A stretch of 64,000 nt of DNA from Pseudomonas sp. Seg1. Its GTDB lineage: Bacteria > Pseudomonadota > Gammaproteobacteria > Pseudomonadales > Pseudomonadaceae. The notes below the pieces were generated by a model. It searched no databases. It was not told where the DNA came from and saw only the letters and a list, made by a program, of their open reading frames with translations. A program made the translations under genes and the position numbers. Shown piece after piece: positions 28,574-37,711 of this stretch; position 1 is the stretch's first letter, and every line of letters begins with the position of its first letter. The DNA lies in contig NZ_AP021903.1 of NCBI RefSeq assembly GCF_018326005.1, positions 62,001 through 126,000 of the forward strand, given 5' to 3'.

Positions 28574-29206
28574 ATGAACACCGCCGCATTGCGCGAGCAG
28601 ATCCAAAAAGCCCGACAACACGAAAACGAAACCGGACGGTTGACCCGTCAACTGGAAGAACAACTGCCTCACCTGCACCCCTCTATCCAATTACCGGAGA
28701 CGGATGCCAAGGCTGTATTGACGCGTTTTGTCGAAGCCTATATCGACGAAGTACCTGACCTGCTGGACGCAGCCAATGAAGTCGCCAGGGAAGCGGGAAT
28801 CGAGTCACAGATCAAACCGGTGCTGAAAATCGCCGAACAGTATTTCCTCCAGCCTCCGGTTGGCCTGGAACATCTGCTGGACGAAGCCTATCTGGCGCAC
28901 CGCTTTGTCGAAGAGGTCAACGACCTGTACATCAAGCATTTCGGCCAGCCACTGATCCCCTTGGACATGACGGTCGCCAACCTGATTGCTCACCAGTTGC
29001 TCGGTGAGAAATTTGCCAATGAACTGGATGAAGTCGTGCACCACGCCGTGGACAGCATGCTCGACGACGACAGCTTTGCGCTGGAGTCGGTAGAAGCCTA
29101 CCGCGAAAAACTCAGCAGCCCTGATACTGGCGCCGCGTGGAAACGCTGGCCGTGCATGAGCCGCCGACTGGGTGTGGGCCTGGAGCTGGATCAACCCGCC
29201 GCGTAA
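28574..29206 (+). CDS. conserved hypothetical alpha-helical protein (PA0104-like)
   Basis: 210 residues from ATG 28574, with TGGAG 8 bases upstream; an in-frame ATG 25 codons earlier has no ribosome site. No signal, membrane helix or cofactor motif. The sequence is acidic and helical (LEEQLPHLHPSIQLPETDAK, VEAYIDEVPDLLDAANEVAR). The position next to coxB is conserved in Pseudomonas. I do not recognise a function. A REP doublet follows, ahead of the convergent SulP gene. Confidence 0.75.
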   Translation: MNTAALREQIQKARQHENETGRLTRQLEEQLPHLHPSIQLPETDAKAVLTRFVEAYIDEVPDLLDAANEVAREAGIESQIKPVLKIAEQYFLQPPVGLEHLLDEAYLAHRFVEEVNDLYIKHFGQPLIPLDMTVANLIAHQLLGEKFANELDEVVHHAVDSMLDDDSFALESVEAYREKLSSPDTGAAWKRWPCMSRRLGVGLELDQPAA

Positions 29207-29228
29207 CTCCGCGTCACACCACAAATAC

Positions 29229-29322
29229 CTGTGGGAGCTGGCTTGCCAGCGATTACGGTAGATCATCCAACATCTCTGTTGACTGACACACCGCTATCGC
29301 TGGCAAGCCAGCTCCCACAAGG
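29229..29322. repeat. REP doublet between the PA0104-like gene and the SulP gene
   Basis: CCTGTGGGAGCTGGCTTGCCAGCGAT and the inverted ATCGCTGGCAAGCCAGCTCCCACAAGG lie about 40 bases apart between convergent genes. The right arm runs into GGTTTTT, which could help it act as a terminator for the plus-strand gene. Confidence 0.9.
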
Positions 29323-29325
29323 TTT

Positions 29326-30852
29326 TTATCCGGCCGCACCGATTCCGGTATTGGTCCGAACCCTGCCCTCAAGCCTGCGCTTCAACCCTCGCGACTCAAT
29401 CAACAGCTTCGATCCCTTCGCCGCATTTGCCCGCCCCCACTCTTCCAGCAACTCCAGACATGAATGGTCGATGTAGCTCAGGTTATTGAGCGGCACATGC
29501 ACCGTCGTGCCTTCGGGAATCGTGTTCAACACCTGCGTCAACGCCGGCACCTTGAGGAACGTCCCCGCCCCGACCAGACGCAACTCCATCTCGCCGTCCT
29601 TCGGCAGATCGATCAGGCTGATCTTCAGGCGTGAAGCCTTGAACGCCAGTTTCACCAGGGTCAGACCGAAACCGACCAACACACCGGTCAGCAGATCCGT
29701 GAAGATGATTGCCAGCGCCGTTGCCGCGTAGGTGAACATTGGCATCCGCCCGTAACGGCTCAGACCGCGGAAGGCTTTCAGGTCGACCAGTTTGAAACCG
29801 GTATAAACCAGCACTCCGGCCAGACTCGCCACCGGAATGCTTTGCAGCACGCTCGACAGCAACAACACGAACGCCAGCAGCCACAGGCCATGGAAGATCG
29901 TCGAATAACGCGTGGTCGCACCGGCCTGGACGTTGGCCGAACTGCGTACGATCACCCCGGTCATCGGCAACGCGCCGACCAGACCGCAGAGCATGTTGCC
30001 GACACCTTGCGCCGACAGCTCACGGTCGAAGTCCGAGCGCACGCCGCTGTGCATGCGATCTACCGCCGCGGCCGACAAAAGGGTTTCCGCGCTGGCAATG
30101 AAGGCCACGGCGAACGCGGCGATCAACAGCGTCGGATCGGCCAGACTGAGCAGGTCAGCAGGTTTCAACCAATCAATGGCCTCCGCCAGATTCGCCGGCA
30201 CCTCGACGCGCTTGACCTGCAATGCCAGCAGCAGACTGGCACCCGTCGCCAGACCCACACCCAGCAATGCGCCGGGAACAAAACGCAGCGATTGCGGGCG
30301 GAATTTTTCCCATAGCCACATCACCGCAATCGTCGCCAGCCCGAGCAACCCGGCCTGCCAGCCGAACGACGGCAAAGCCTGCGCCACCGCGCCCGGGAAT
30401 GCGGTGAGATTGTCCAGCCCGGACGGTTTCGGTGCGGCATCGAGCATCACATGCACCTGCGACAGCACGATCAAGACGCCGATCCCCGCGAGCATGCCGT
30501 ACACCACCGCTGGCGCCGTCACCCGAAACCAGCAACCCAGCTTCAAGCGCCCGGCCACCAGTTGCAGAAATCCGGCGAGCAACAGAATCGGCCCGAGCAT
30601 CTCGATGCCGTGCTGGCGCACCAGTTCGAACACCAATACCGCCAGCCCCGCCGCCGGCCCACTGACCTGCAACGGCGAACCCGCCAGCCAGCCGACCACC
30701 AGACCGCCGATGATCCCGGTGATCAGGCCTTTGGCCGGGGGCAACCCTGACGCAATCGCAATGCCCATGCACAGCGGCAGGGCGACCAGAAACACAACCA
30801 CTGAAGCCAGTAGCTCCCGTGGCAACACCGCTTTCAATTGAGCCGCACGCAT
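29326..30852 (-). CDS. SulP family anion transporter
   Basis: 508 residues. An N-terminal transporter region with about 10-12 membrane helices (LPLCMGIAIASGLPPAKGLITG, GMLAGIGVLIVLSQVHVMLD) is followed by a cytoplasmic STAS domain (about 415-500; TVHVPLNNLSYIDHSCLELL). SulP proteins carry sulfate, bicarbonate or similar anions. The beta-carbonic anhydrase 90 bases upstream on the same strand favours bicarbonate as a substrate, though this is inference. Confidence 0.9.
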   Translation of the reverse strand: MRAAQLKAVLPRELLASVVVFLVALPLCMGIAIASGLPPAKGLITGIIGGLVVGWLAGSPLQVSGPAAGLAVLVFELVRQHGIEMLGPILLLAGFLQLVAGRLKLGCWFRVTAPAVVYGMLAGIGVLIVLSQVHVMLDAAPKPSGLDNLTAFPGAVAQALPSFGWQAGLLGLATIAVMWLWEKFRPQSLRFVPGALLGVGLATGASLLLALQVKRVEVPANLAEAIDWLKPADLLSLADPTLLIAAFAVAFIASAETLLSAAAVDRMHSGVRSDFDRELSAQGVGNMLCGLVGALPMTGVIVRSSANVQAGATTRYSTIFHGLWLLAFVLLLSSVLQSIPVASLAGVLVYTGFKLVDLKAFRGLSRYGRMPMFTYAATALAIIFTDLLTGVLVGFGLTLVKLAFKASRLKISLIDLPKDGEMELRLVGAGTFLKVPALTQVLNTIPEGTTVHVPLNNLSYIDHSCLELLEEWGRANAAKGSKLLIESRGLKRRLEGRVRTNTGIGAAG

Positions 30853-30942
30853 GGCGATTCTCCCGAAGTTTTCTTCAGGCGTGGTGAGGCCGCGTCGCTG
30901 AAACAGCGACGGGCGTCAAACCACACAGATTTTTAGGAAGAT

Positions 30943-31671
30943 TTAGAAGCGTGCTTTGGGCGTCGCCACCGGAATCGGATGGCTGCCGTCGAGCGGCAGG
31001 AAGCGTCCCTGGTCCGCGTCGTAAGCTTTGATTTCACTGGTTTCGATGTTGTAGACCCAGCCATGGATGAACAGATGACCGTTCGCCATGCGCGAGGCTA
31101 CCGAAGGATGGGTACGCAAGTGCTGCAATTGGGCGATGACGTTTTCCTCGGTGAGGATCGGCATGCTTTCTTTTTCGTCGGCGCAATGACAGTTGTCATG
31201 CACCATGGTTTTCGCGACTTCGGCGTGGCGCAGCCAGGCTTTGACTGTCGGCATTTTTTCCAGGCTGTCCGGGTTGAGTACCGCACGCATGGCGCCGCAA
31301 TCGGAATGGCCGCAAATGATGATGTGCTGCACGCCGAGGGCCAGCACCGCGTATTCGATCGCGGTGGAAACGCCGCCGTTCATCTGGCCGTACGGTGGAA
31401 CGACGTTGCCGACGTTACGGGTCACGAACAGATCGCCAGGGGAGCTCTGGGTAATCAGCTCAGGGACGATGCGCGAGTCGGCGCACGTGATGAACATCGC
31501 TTTGGGCGCCTGGGCCGTGGCGAGTTTCTTGAAGAGTTCTTCCTGCTGCGGAAAAACCTCATGATGAAAATGCAAAAAGCCGTCTACGATCTGTCGCAGC
31601 GCTGCATCGGCGGATTCCGCTTCTGGGGTTTGCGCCGACGCAGCCAACGGCTGTTTATCCTTGTCACTCAT
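30943..31671 (-). CDS. beta-carbonic anhydrase (PA0102/psCA1-like)
   Basis: 242 residues. Zinc ligands and catalytic dyad: Cys in FITCADSRIVPELI (with Asp-Arg), then HSDCGAM with His and Cys. The segment GQMNGGVSTAIEYAVLALGV is family-typical. It interconverts CO2 and bicarbonate in the cytosol. Paired with the SulP transporter gene on the same strand. A hydrophilic 25-residue N-terminal extension precedes the fold. Confidence 0.94.
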   Translation of the reverse strand: MSDKDKQPLAASAQTPEAESADAALRQIVDGFLHFHHEVFPQQEELFKKLATAQAPKAMFITCADSRIVPELITQSSPGDLFVTRNVGNVVPPYGQMNGGVSTAIEYAVLALGVQHIIICGHSDCGAMRAVLNPDSLEKMPTVKAWLRHAEVAKTMVHDNCHCADEKESMPILTEENVIAQLQHLRTHPSVASRMANGHLFIHGWVYNIETSEIKAYDADQGRFLPLDGSHPIPVATPKARF

Positions 31672-31908
31672 GATTCATCCTCTTAGGCGGATTCAGGGAG
31701 TCTTCCCCGGTATTCCGGTATGAAGCCAGTGGCTGTTTAAAACATCCGGGTCATCCAGACCCGTCAGTCACTCGATGAACAAGGTAGCCGCCGAAACTTA
31801 ACTCAAACTGAATCAAACGCTCTAGAACGTGTGTTCCAGGTCACAAAAAATGTGACTGAGTGATTTCGGCGGAAGGTTTCCAACCCCTCAACCATAAGCC
31901 AATTGTCG

Positions 31909-32967
31909 CTAAATCAACGACATCTGGCGACCCGGCGGACAGAAGGCTGTGCAGTCGAGATTGTAGCCCTCGCGATGATTGAGCCCCAGGCGCTTGATCG
32001 CTTTGGCAAAACGTTGCGCGAGCAGGTCGGCAAACGGTCCTTCGCCGCGCATCCGCGCGCCGAAACGGCTGTCGTAGAGCTCGCCGCCACGGCTCTGGCG
32101 GATCAGGCTCAGCACATGTGCGGCGCGTTGCGGGTAGTGCGCGTTCAGCCACTCTTCGAACAGCGGCGCCACTTCCAGCGGCAAGCGCAACATCATGTAC
32201 GCCGCACTTTGCGCACCGGCCGCGTGGGCCTCAGTGAGCAGGCTTTCGATTTCGCTGTCGTTGATCATCGGAATCATCGGCGAACACAACACGCCGACCG
32301 GAATTCCTGCTTCACGCATGACCCGAATAGCGCGCAATCGTGCCTTGGGTGCAGCGGCGCGCGGCTCAAGGATACGTTTGAGTTCATCGTCCAGCGTGGT
32401 CAGGCTGATCATCACCGCCACCAACCGATGCTGCGCCAGTTCGGTGAGCAAATCGAGATCGCGCAGGATCAGCGAACCCTTGGTGACGATGGTCACCGGA
32501 TGCCGGTAGCGCAACAGCACTTCGAGAGTCTGGCGGGTGATTTTGTGTTCGCGCTCGATCGGCTGATACGGATCGGTGTTGGAGCCCAGATTGATCGGCG
32601 CGCATTCATAGCCACGCTTGCTCAACTGTTCTTCCAGCACCTGCGCAGCGTTGGTCTTGGCGATCAGCTTCGTTTCGAAGTCGAGCCCCGGCGACATGTC
32701 CCAATAGGCGTGGCTGGGCCGCGCATAGCAATAGATGCAACCGTGCTCGCAGCCGCGATAGGGATTGATCGAGCGATCGAAGGGCAGATCCGGTGAGGTG
32801 TTGCGAGTAATGATGGTTTTCGCCGTTTCGATCATCACTTCGGTGTTTTGCGTCTCGGGTACTTCCTGATACCAGCCGTCATCCTCGGCCACCGAGCGAT
32901 TCGGTGCGAAGCGGTTGTGCGGGTTGGTCGCGGTGCCGCGTCCGCGAGGGGGGAGAGGGTTGATCAT
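31909..32967 (-). CDS. radical SAM protein of the PA0069 (SplB-like) family, SOS-regulated
   Basis: 352 residues from ATG 32967, preceded by AGGAG; the longer frame crosses the LexA box. The radical SAM cluster motif is CEHGCIYC (CxxxCxxC) in NPYRGCEHGCIYCYARPSH, followed by LGSNTDPYQPIER. This family is related to spore photoproduct lyase and is often annotated as a DNA repair photolyase. A LexA operator sits 16 bases upstream, and the P. aeruginosa ortholog PA0069 is in the LexA regulon, so a role in DNA damage response is likely. The actual substrate is unknown. Confidence 0.9.
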   Translation of the reverse strand: MINPLPPRGRGTATNPHNRFAPNRSVAEDDGWYQEVPETQNTEVMIETAKTIITRNTSPDLPFDRSINPYRGCEHGCIYCYARPSHAYWDMSPGLDFETKLIAKTNAAQVLEEQLSKRGYECAPINLGSNTDPYQPIEREHKITRQTLEVLLRYRHPVTIVTKGSLILRDLDLLTELAQHRLVAVMISLTTLDDELKRILEPRAAAPKARLRAIRVMREAGIPVGVLCSPMIPMINDSEIESLLTEAHAAGAQSAAYMMLRLPLEVAPLFEEWLNAHYPQRAAHVLSLIRQSRGGELYDSRFGARMRGEGPFADLLAQRFAKAIKRLGLNHREGYNLDCTAFCPPGRQMSLI

Positions 32968-32983
32968 TGGGCAGGCTCCTGAT

Positions 32984-32999
32984 CTGTATATACATACAG
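32984..32999. promoter_or_regulatory. LexA (SOS) box upstream of the radical SAM gene
   Basis: CTGTATATACATACAG matches the gamma-proteobacterial LexA consensus CTGTATATAAATACAG at 15 of 16 positions, with intact CTG and CAG ends spaced by 10. It lies 16 bases upstream of the ATG at 32967. Confidence 0.92.
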
Positions 33000-33187
33000 T
33001 ACACGGGCAAGCCCGATGTGATCCAGTACCGCTCGGCGATGGGATACGTGCTGACTGGCAAAGTTTATATATAAGTGCAAAGTACAATCCGGGATACATA
33101 TGTCCCGTTGTCGCGACAAGTTATCGACTATAGTCTTGGCCAGTTCCAACGGCACTTGCCTGATAACTAATTAAAAGGATTTAATTC

Positions 33188-33490
33188 ATGTCTTATCTCA
33201 ATCAACGCGGCGTCTTTATGCAAATGATGCTACCCAATGCATCGGAGCCCAATACCATTGTTTCGATGCAACTTGCGCGCAAGGAGCTGGGCTGGAACGC
33301 CGAGCAGGAACTGCCCACCGAGACGCTGGTTGACTCGGCCTACGTGGTGGCGGTGTCCAGCGACCGTGGCAAGACATTCACTGTTCGCACCAACAAGAAC
33401 GATGTGGACGGTGATGGCGATATTGATAACGACGACAAAGCGAAGTTGATTGCGCTGGCCAAGGCTTATGTAAGTATCATTAATCCGTAA
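33188..33490 (+). CDS. small protein with a dockerin/EF-hand-type calcium loop
   Basis: 100 residues, ATG preceded by AAAGGA about 9 bases away. No signal peptide. The C-terminal third holds DVDGDGDIDNDD (about 73-84), fitting the calcium loop DxDxDGxIxxxD, followed by a helix KAKLIALAKAYV; this loop plus helix is a dockerin-like or EF-hand half. The first 70 residues (FMQMMLPNASEPNTIVSMQL, VDSAYVVAVSSDRGKTFTV) match nothing I know. There is one loop only, whereas dockerins have two. It is divergent from the LexA-controlled gene and sits in AT-richer sequence than its neighbours, then ends at a strong terminator. Confidence 0.75.
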   Translation: MSYLNQRGVFMQMMLPNASEPNTIVSMQLARKELGWNAEQELPTETLVDSAYVVAVSSDRGKTFTVRTNKNDVDGDGDIDNDDKAKLIALAKAYVSIINP

Positions 33491-33521
33491 GCTCGAAGTT
33501 GTAGCGATATACATATAGTAA

Positions 33522-33557
33522 AAACCCTGCATGAATAGTTCATGCAGGGTTTCTGTT
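33522..33557. terminator. bidirectional terminator between the calcium-loop gene and the cytochrome gene
   Basis: AAACCCTGCATGAA-TAG-TTCATGCAGGGTTT is a perfect 14-bp stem with a 3-base loop. T-rich sequence follows on both strands, so it can stop both convergent genes. Confidence 0.92.
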
Positions 33558-33558
33558 T

Positions 33559-34860
33559 TTAATGATGATCTGTTACTTGGCCAAGATCATCAGTGGACGT
33601 TGTTTTCATATCGTCGCTGCGTAAGCCGGCAACCTCCTTGGCACTGACCGGCGCACCTTTATTGCCCCAACTGCCACGGATAAAGCTCACCACGTCTGCC
33701 ACTTCCTGATCCGACAGGCGCCAGGCAAAACCCGGCATGGTGAAGGTGGACGGCGCGGTGTGCGTCGCCGGCAGCGTACCGCCCTTGAGCACAATGTGAA
33801 TCAACGAAGTCGGGTCTTCCGATTGCAGCACCGGATTACCCGCCAGCGCCGGGAACACTCGCGTGTAGCCGTGGCCGTCGGTGCGGTGGCACGCCGCGCA
33901 GTTGTCGATGTACACCGCTGCACCACGCTGGCTGTCGTCACCGTCCCACAAAGCCTTGGCGGCTTTCTCGTCGTACTGATGTGGCTGATCGTTCGGATCA
34001 GTGGCCGGCAGCGACTTGAGGTAGCGGGCAATCGCGGTCAGGTCGGTGTCGGTCATGTATTGCATGCTGTGGGTGACCACATCGCTCATGCCGCCAAACA
34101 CCGCGCTGCGGTCGCTGCGCCCGGTCTTGAGGAATTGCACCAGTTGTTCTTCGCTCCAACTGCCGAGGCCGTCCTTGTGGTCGCCGCGCAGGCTCTTGGC
34201 GATCCATCCTTCCAGCGGCGCACTGCCGGCCAGAAAAGTGCTGCCATCAGCGGCGCTGAGGGATTTTTCCTGCATGGTCAGGGCGCGTGGCGTATGGCAG
34301 GCACCGCAATGTCCGAGGCCTTCGACAAGATACGCCCCACGATCAATGACGGCGTCGTCCGACGTGGCTTTGTAGTCCTCGACCTTCGGCGCAAACATCC
34401 AGCGCCAGCCCATCAGCGGCCAACGCATGCTCAACGGCCATGGAATATCACTGGCCTTGTTTTCCTGCGCCACCGGTTGCACGCCGTGCATGAAATACGC
34501 GTACAGCGCTTGCATGTCGGTTTCGCTGACACGGGCGTAGGACGGATACGGCATCGCCGGGTACAACGTACTGCCGTTTTTGGCGACACCATGGCGCACG
34601 GCTTGATCGAAGTCCGCGAAGCTGTAATCACCAACGCCGGTTTTGTCGGGAGTGATGTTGGTCGAGTAGATCGTGCCGATCGGGGTTTCCATCGGCAGAC
34701 CGCCGGCGAACGGCTTGCCGCCTTTGGCGGTGTGACACGCCACACAGTCGCCCGCGCGGGCGAGGTATTCGCCTTGCTTGATCAAAGCTTGATCAACTTC
34801 GGCCGCCTGCAAAGCAGCACTGCCGAGCAGGGCCAGGGTCGCGATAACAATAGTCTTCAT
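33559..34860 (-). CDS. tri-heme cytochrome c subunit of a gluconate-dehydrogenase-type enzyme
   Basis: 433 residues from ATG 34860; AGGAG is 8 bases upstream of this ATG but only 2 from an earlier in-frame one. A signal peptide (ending LQAAE) precedes three heme motifs CVACH, CGACH and CAACH in three c-type domains, the pattern of the cytochrome subunit of membrane-bound alcohol/gluconate dehydrogenases. It passes electrons from the flavoprotein to ubiquinone. Third gene of the operon: subunit 3, GMC flavoprotein, cytochrome. Confidence 0.92.
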   Translation of the reverse strand: MKTIVIATLALLGSAALQAAEVDQALIKQGEYLARAGDCVACHTAKGGKPFAGGLPMETPIGTIYSTNITPDKTGVGDYSFADFDQAVRHGVAKNGSTLYPAMPYPSYARVSETDMQALYAYFMHGVQPVAQENKASDIPWPLSMRWPLMGWRWMFAPKVEDYKATSDDAVIDRGAYLVEGLGHCGACHTPRALTMQEKSLSAADGSTFLAGSAPLEGWIAKSLRGDHKDGLGSWSEEQLVQFLKTGRSDRSAVFGGMSDVVTHSMQYMTDTDLTAIARYLKSLPATDPNDQPHQYDEKAAKALWDGDDSQRGAAVYIDNCAACHRTDGHGYTRVFPALAGNPVLQSEDPTSLIHIVLKGGTLPATHTAPSTFTMPGFAWRLSDQEVADVVSFIRGSWGNKGAPVSAKEVAGLRSDDMKTTSTDDLGQVTDHH

Positions 34861-34872
34861 GATCATCGCTCC

Positions 34873-36657
34873 TTAAGCCTGAACCAGCGGGCCGGGGTTT
34901 TTCAGGTATTGCTCGCGGATTGCCTTCGCCGACCAGTAGGTCAGCGCCGCTACCAGCCCTGTCGGGTTGTAACCCAGGCCTTGCGGGAACGCCGAAGCGC
35001 CCGGGACGAACACGTTGTGCACGTCCCAGCTCTGCAAGTAGCGGTTCAGTGCGCTTTTTTTCGGATCGGTGCCCATGATCGCGCCACCGTTGAGGTGGGT
35101 GGTCTGGTACGACGCAGTATTGAAGTGGTCGCCGACTTTCTTGCCGATCACCGCAATGGCTTTCGGCCCCATCGCTTCAGCGACCTTGCCCATTTTTTCG
35201 ACCATGAAGCGGTTCATCTTGATGTCGTTTTCCTGCCAGTCGAACGTCATCCGCAGCAATGGCAAGCCGTAGGCATCGCGATACACCGGGTCGAGATCGA
35301 GGTAGTTGCCGCGGTAGGACTGATGCGCGCCGTGGGCGTCCATCGACACCTGGTGGGTGTAGTAATCGGCAGTCGCACGTTTCCACGCACTGCCCCAGGC
35401 CGGCGTGCCCGGCGGGTTCGAGGTGCCGGCAATCGGTCGGCTGCCAGCCTGGTTAACCCACATCGGCGAGCCGCCGACGAAGCCGTGCGGGCCATGGTCG
35501 AAGTTGTCGGCGTTGAAATCGTCCAGCGCCACACCGTTGCCGCCGGCGCCGATGAAGTTGTTGGTGTGGGTGTCCTTGTCGAAGAACGCCTTGATGGTGG
35601 CCATGTTCTGGTAGGCGAAATTACGCCCGACCACACCTTCGCCGCTGATCGGGTCGTAGGGCTTGCCGATCCCGGAGAGCAGCATCAGCCGCACGTTGTG
35701 CAACTGGAAGGCGCCGAGGATCACCAGGTCCGCCGGCTGCTCGATCTCGCGGCCCTGACCGTCGATGTAAGTGACACCCGTGGCTTTGCTTTTTGTGCTG
35801 TCGAGGTTGACCCGCAGCACATGGGAATTGGGCCGCAGCTCGAAATTCGGCAGCGGCTTGAGCGCCGGCAGAATGTTCACGTTCGGCGAGGCCTTGGAAT
35901 ACATGTAGCAAACGTAACCGCTGCAGAACCCGCAGAAGTTGCACGGGCCCATCTGCGCGCCGTAAGGGTTGGTGTACGGCCCGGAGGTATTCGCTGATGG
36001 CAGGTTGTAGGGTTTGTAACCGACTTCTGTAGCCGCTTTGCCGAACAGCTGTGCGGAAACGGTGTTTTTCTGCGCTTCCAATGGGAACGGGTTGGAACGA
36101 TCCGGCGCGTAAGGGTTGCCACCCTTGCCCTGACCGACCAATTGACCTTTCACGGTCCAGGCCTGGCCCGAGGTGCCGAAGACTTTTTCGGCAAAATCGA
36201 AGAACGGCTCCAGCTCTTCATAGCTGACGCCGAAGTCCTGGATGGTCATGTCCTTCGGAATAAAGCTTTTGCCGTAGCGCTCTTCGTAGTGGCTGCGCAT
36301 GCGCAACTCGATCGGATCGACGCGAAAGTGCACGCCCGACCAATGCAGACCGGCGCCGCCGACGCCATTGCCCGGCAGGAACGCGCCCAACTGGCGGTTC
36401 GGCAGGGCGATGTCGTTGACGCTATGACGAATGGTGACGGTCTCTTTGGAGATGTCCTGAAAGAGTTTTTTGCGCACACTGTAGGTGAGTTCGTCGATCA
36501 CCTGCGGATAGTTGCCGTCGGGGTAGGTGTCCTGCATCGGCCCGCGCTCCAGCGCCAGCACATTGAGCCCCGCTTCGGTCAGCTCTTTGGCCATGATTGC
36601 GCCGGTCCAGCCGAAACCGACGATCACCGCGTCGACCTTCTTCATTACGGTTGCCAT
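34873..36657 (-). CDS. GMC-family FAD dehydrogenase, large subunit (gluconate 2-dehydrogenase type)
   Basis: 594 residues from ATG 36657, preceded by GAGAGGG; it begins 2 bases after the upstream gene stop. N-terminal FAD fold AVIVGFGWTGAIMAKELTEAG, then NGVGGAGLHWSGVHFR and a C-terminal NPTGLVAALTYWSAKAI. The cysteine-rich patch GPCNFCGFCSGYVC suggests an iron-sulfur cluster, as in the related FAD-dependent sugar dehydrogenases. No signal of its own, so it is probably exported with the Tat subunit. The exact sugar acid or polyol substrate cannot be read. Confidence 0.91.
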   Translation of the reverse strand: MATVMKKVDAVIVGFGWTGAIMAKELTEAGLNVLALERGPMQDTYPDGNYPQVIDELTYSVRKKLFQDISKETVTIRHSVNDIALPNRQLGAFLPGNGVGGAGLHWSGVHFRVDPIELRMRSHYEERYGKSFIPKDMTIQDFGVSYEELEPFFDFAEKVFGTSGQAWTVKGQLVGQGKGGNPYAPDRSNPFPLEAQKNTVSAQLFGKAATEVGYKPYNLPSANTSGPYTNPYGAQMGPCNFCGFCSGYVCYMYSKASPNVNILPALKPLPNFELRPNSHVLRVNLDSTKSKATGVTYIDGQGREIEQPADLVILGAFQLHNVRLMLLSGIGKPYDPISGEGVVGRNFAYQNMATIKAFFDKDTHTNNFIGAGGNGVALDDFNADNFDHGPHGFVGGSPMWVNQAGSRPIAGTSNPPGTPAWGSAWKRATADYYTHQVSMDAHGAHQSYRGNYLDLDPVYRDAYGLPLLRMTFDWQENDIKMNRFMVEKMGKVAEAMGPKAIAVIGKKVGDHFNTASYQTTHLNGGAIMGTDPKKSALNRYLQSWDVHNVFVPGASAFPQGLGYNPTGLVAALTYWSAKAIREQYLKNPGPLVQA

Positions 36658-36659
36658 GC

Positions 36660-37406
36660 TCAAGCCCTCTCGCCGCGAATCGAAACTGCCGGGAAGGGGT
36701 ATTGCTCGTTGCGTTCCACCCAATCCATGAAATCGGCGCGGGCGCCGGGGAAACCGATCATGGTCCAGCCGACCATGCCTTTATTGCCGCCGTGGATCGG
36801 GTCGCAGAAGAACCCTTCCTTGGTGTTTTGCAGCAGCAGGTTGAAGAAAATCTTCGCCGGAACGGCGTCAAATTGCGGTTTTCCAGCTTCGAGTTGTTTG
36901 AGCAAATCGTCTCGGGTAGCGCTGTCTTGCTCGGCAAATGTTTTACCGTTGAGGGATTTTGCCCACTGATCCGTGGCGGCGATGCCCAGGCGGTAGATCT
37001 CTTTTGGCACCAGTTTGCTCTGCCAGCCCATCTCCGGCGCGGCGTCGGCGTTGAACGGGCCTTGCATGTACCACAGGGCTCCGGCGGCGTAAGGGGTGTT
37101 CATCTGACGGTCGATGTATTCCGGCACACCGGCTTCGAGCGCGCCTGGGCCCTGGGCGTCGTTGGGGATCAACTGCGCCACGGCGGCATTGATGAATGCC
37201 CATTCTTCGGCGGTGAAATAGTTCGGCTGATAAGCGCTGGTATCAGTACGTGTCGGTTGTGGCGCAGGCGCGGCGAGAGTGGCTTCAGGCGCGGCTTGCA
37301 GGACACTGCTGCCGAGGCTGGTGCCTGCGAGGGTGACCACCGGAATCAGGGTCAGGGATTTGCGCAAAAACTCACGCCGCGGGTTGTCTCGATCTGCATC
37401 AGACAT
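36660..37406 (-). CDS. gluconate 2-dehydrogenase subunit 3 family protein with Tat signal
   Basis: 248 residues from ATG 37406, with GAGGTG upstream; an earlier in-frame start adds 7 residues. The Tat signal NPRREFLRKSLTLIPVVTL carries twin arginines. The mature part (about 60-248) matches the subunit 3 family, which chaperones or carries the GMC flavoprotein across the membrane. First gene of the three-subunit operon, divergent from the tpbA-like gene. The gap of 305 bases in between has no further gene. Confidence 0.9.
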   Translation of the reverse strand: MSDADRDNPRREFLRKSLTLIPVVTLAGTSLGSSVLQAAPEATLAAPAPQPTRTDTSAYQPNYFTAEEWAFINAAVAQLIPNDAQGPGALEAGVPEYIDRQMNTPYAAGALWYMQGPFNADAAPEMGWQSKLVPKEIYRLGIAATDQWAKSLNGKTFAEQDSATRDDLLKQLEAGKPQFDAVPAKIFFNLLLQNTKEGFFCDPIHGGNKGMVGWTMIGFPGARADFMDWVERNEQYPFPAVSIRGERA

Positions 37407-37711
37407 GGGGGGCACCTCATCAGGCATTGATGGTTGTCAGCCGTTTCTGCGAACGGCTCAAGAATTTTCGTTGCGACGTGACCGGTGATGGCCCGGAAAA
37501 GGGGGACACGTCTGCAACAAGATGTGACAAATGGTAGCAGCCTAAGCATCCGGATGAATCGATTAAGCGGAAAAAAGACTGAAATCAGCCGCTGAAACCG
37601 ATGAAACGATGTGCGTTCACAATTCTTTGACAACCGCCTCACAGGGCTTTGACCGGCCATCATCGAAGCTGCAACTCCTCTCTTGCAGAATCCCGACACG
37701 GTCAACCCAGC

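Noticed and set aside
33760..35997. A 745-codon open frame on the plus strand
   Set aside because: It is antisense to the tri-heme cytochrome and GMC flavoprotein genes, whose motifs are unambiguous. Long antisense frames are expected in GC-rich Pseudomonas DNA.
36527..36969. Plus-strand frames over the GMC and subunit 3 genes
   Set aside because: Shadows of the minus-strand operon with no domain of their own.
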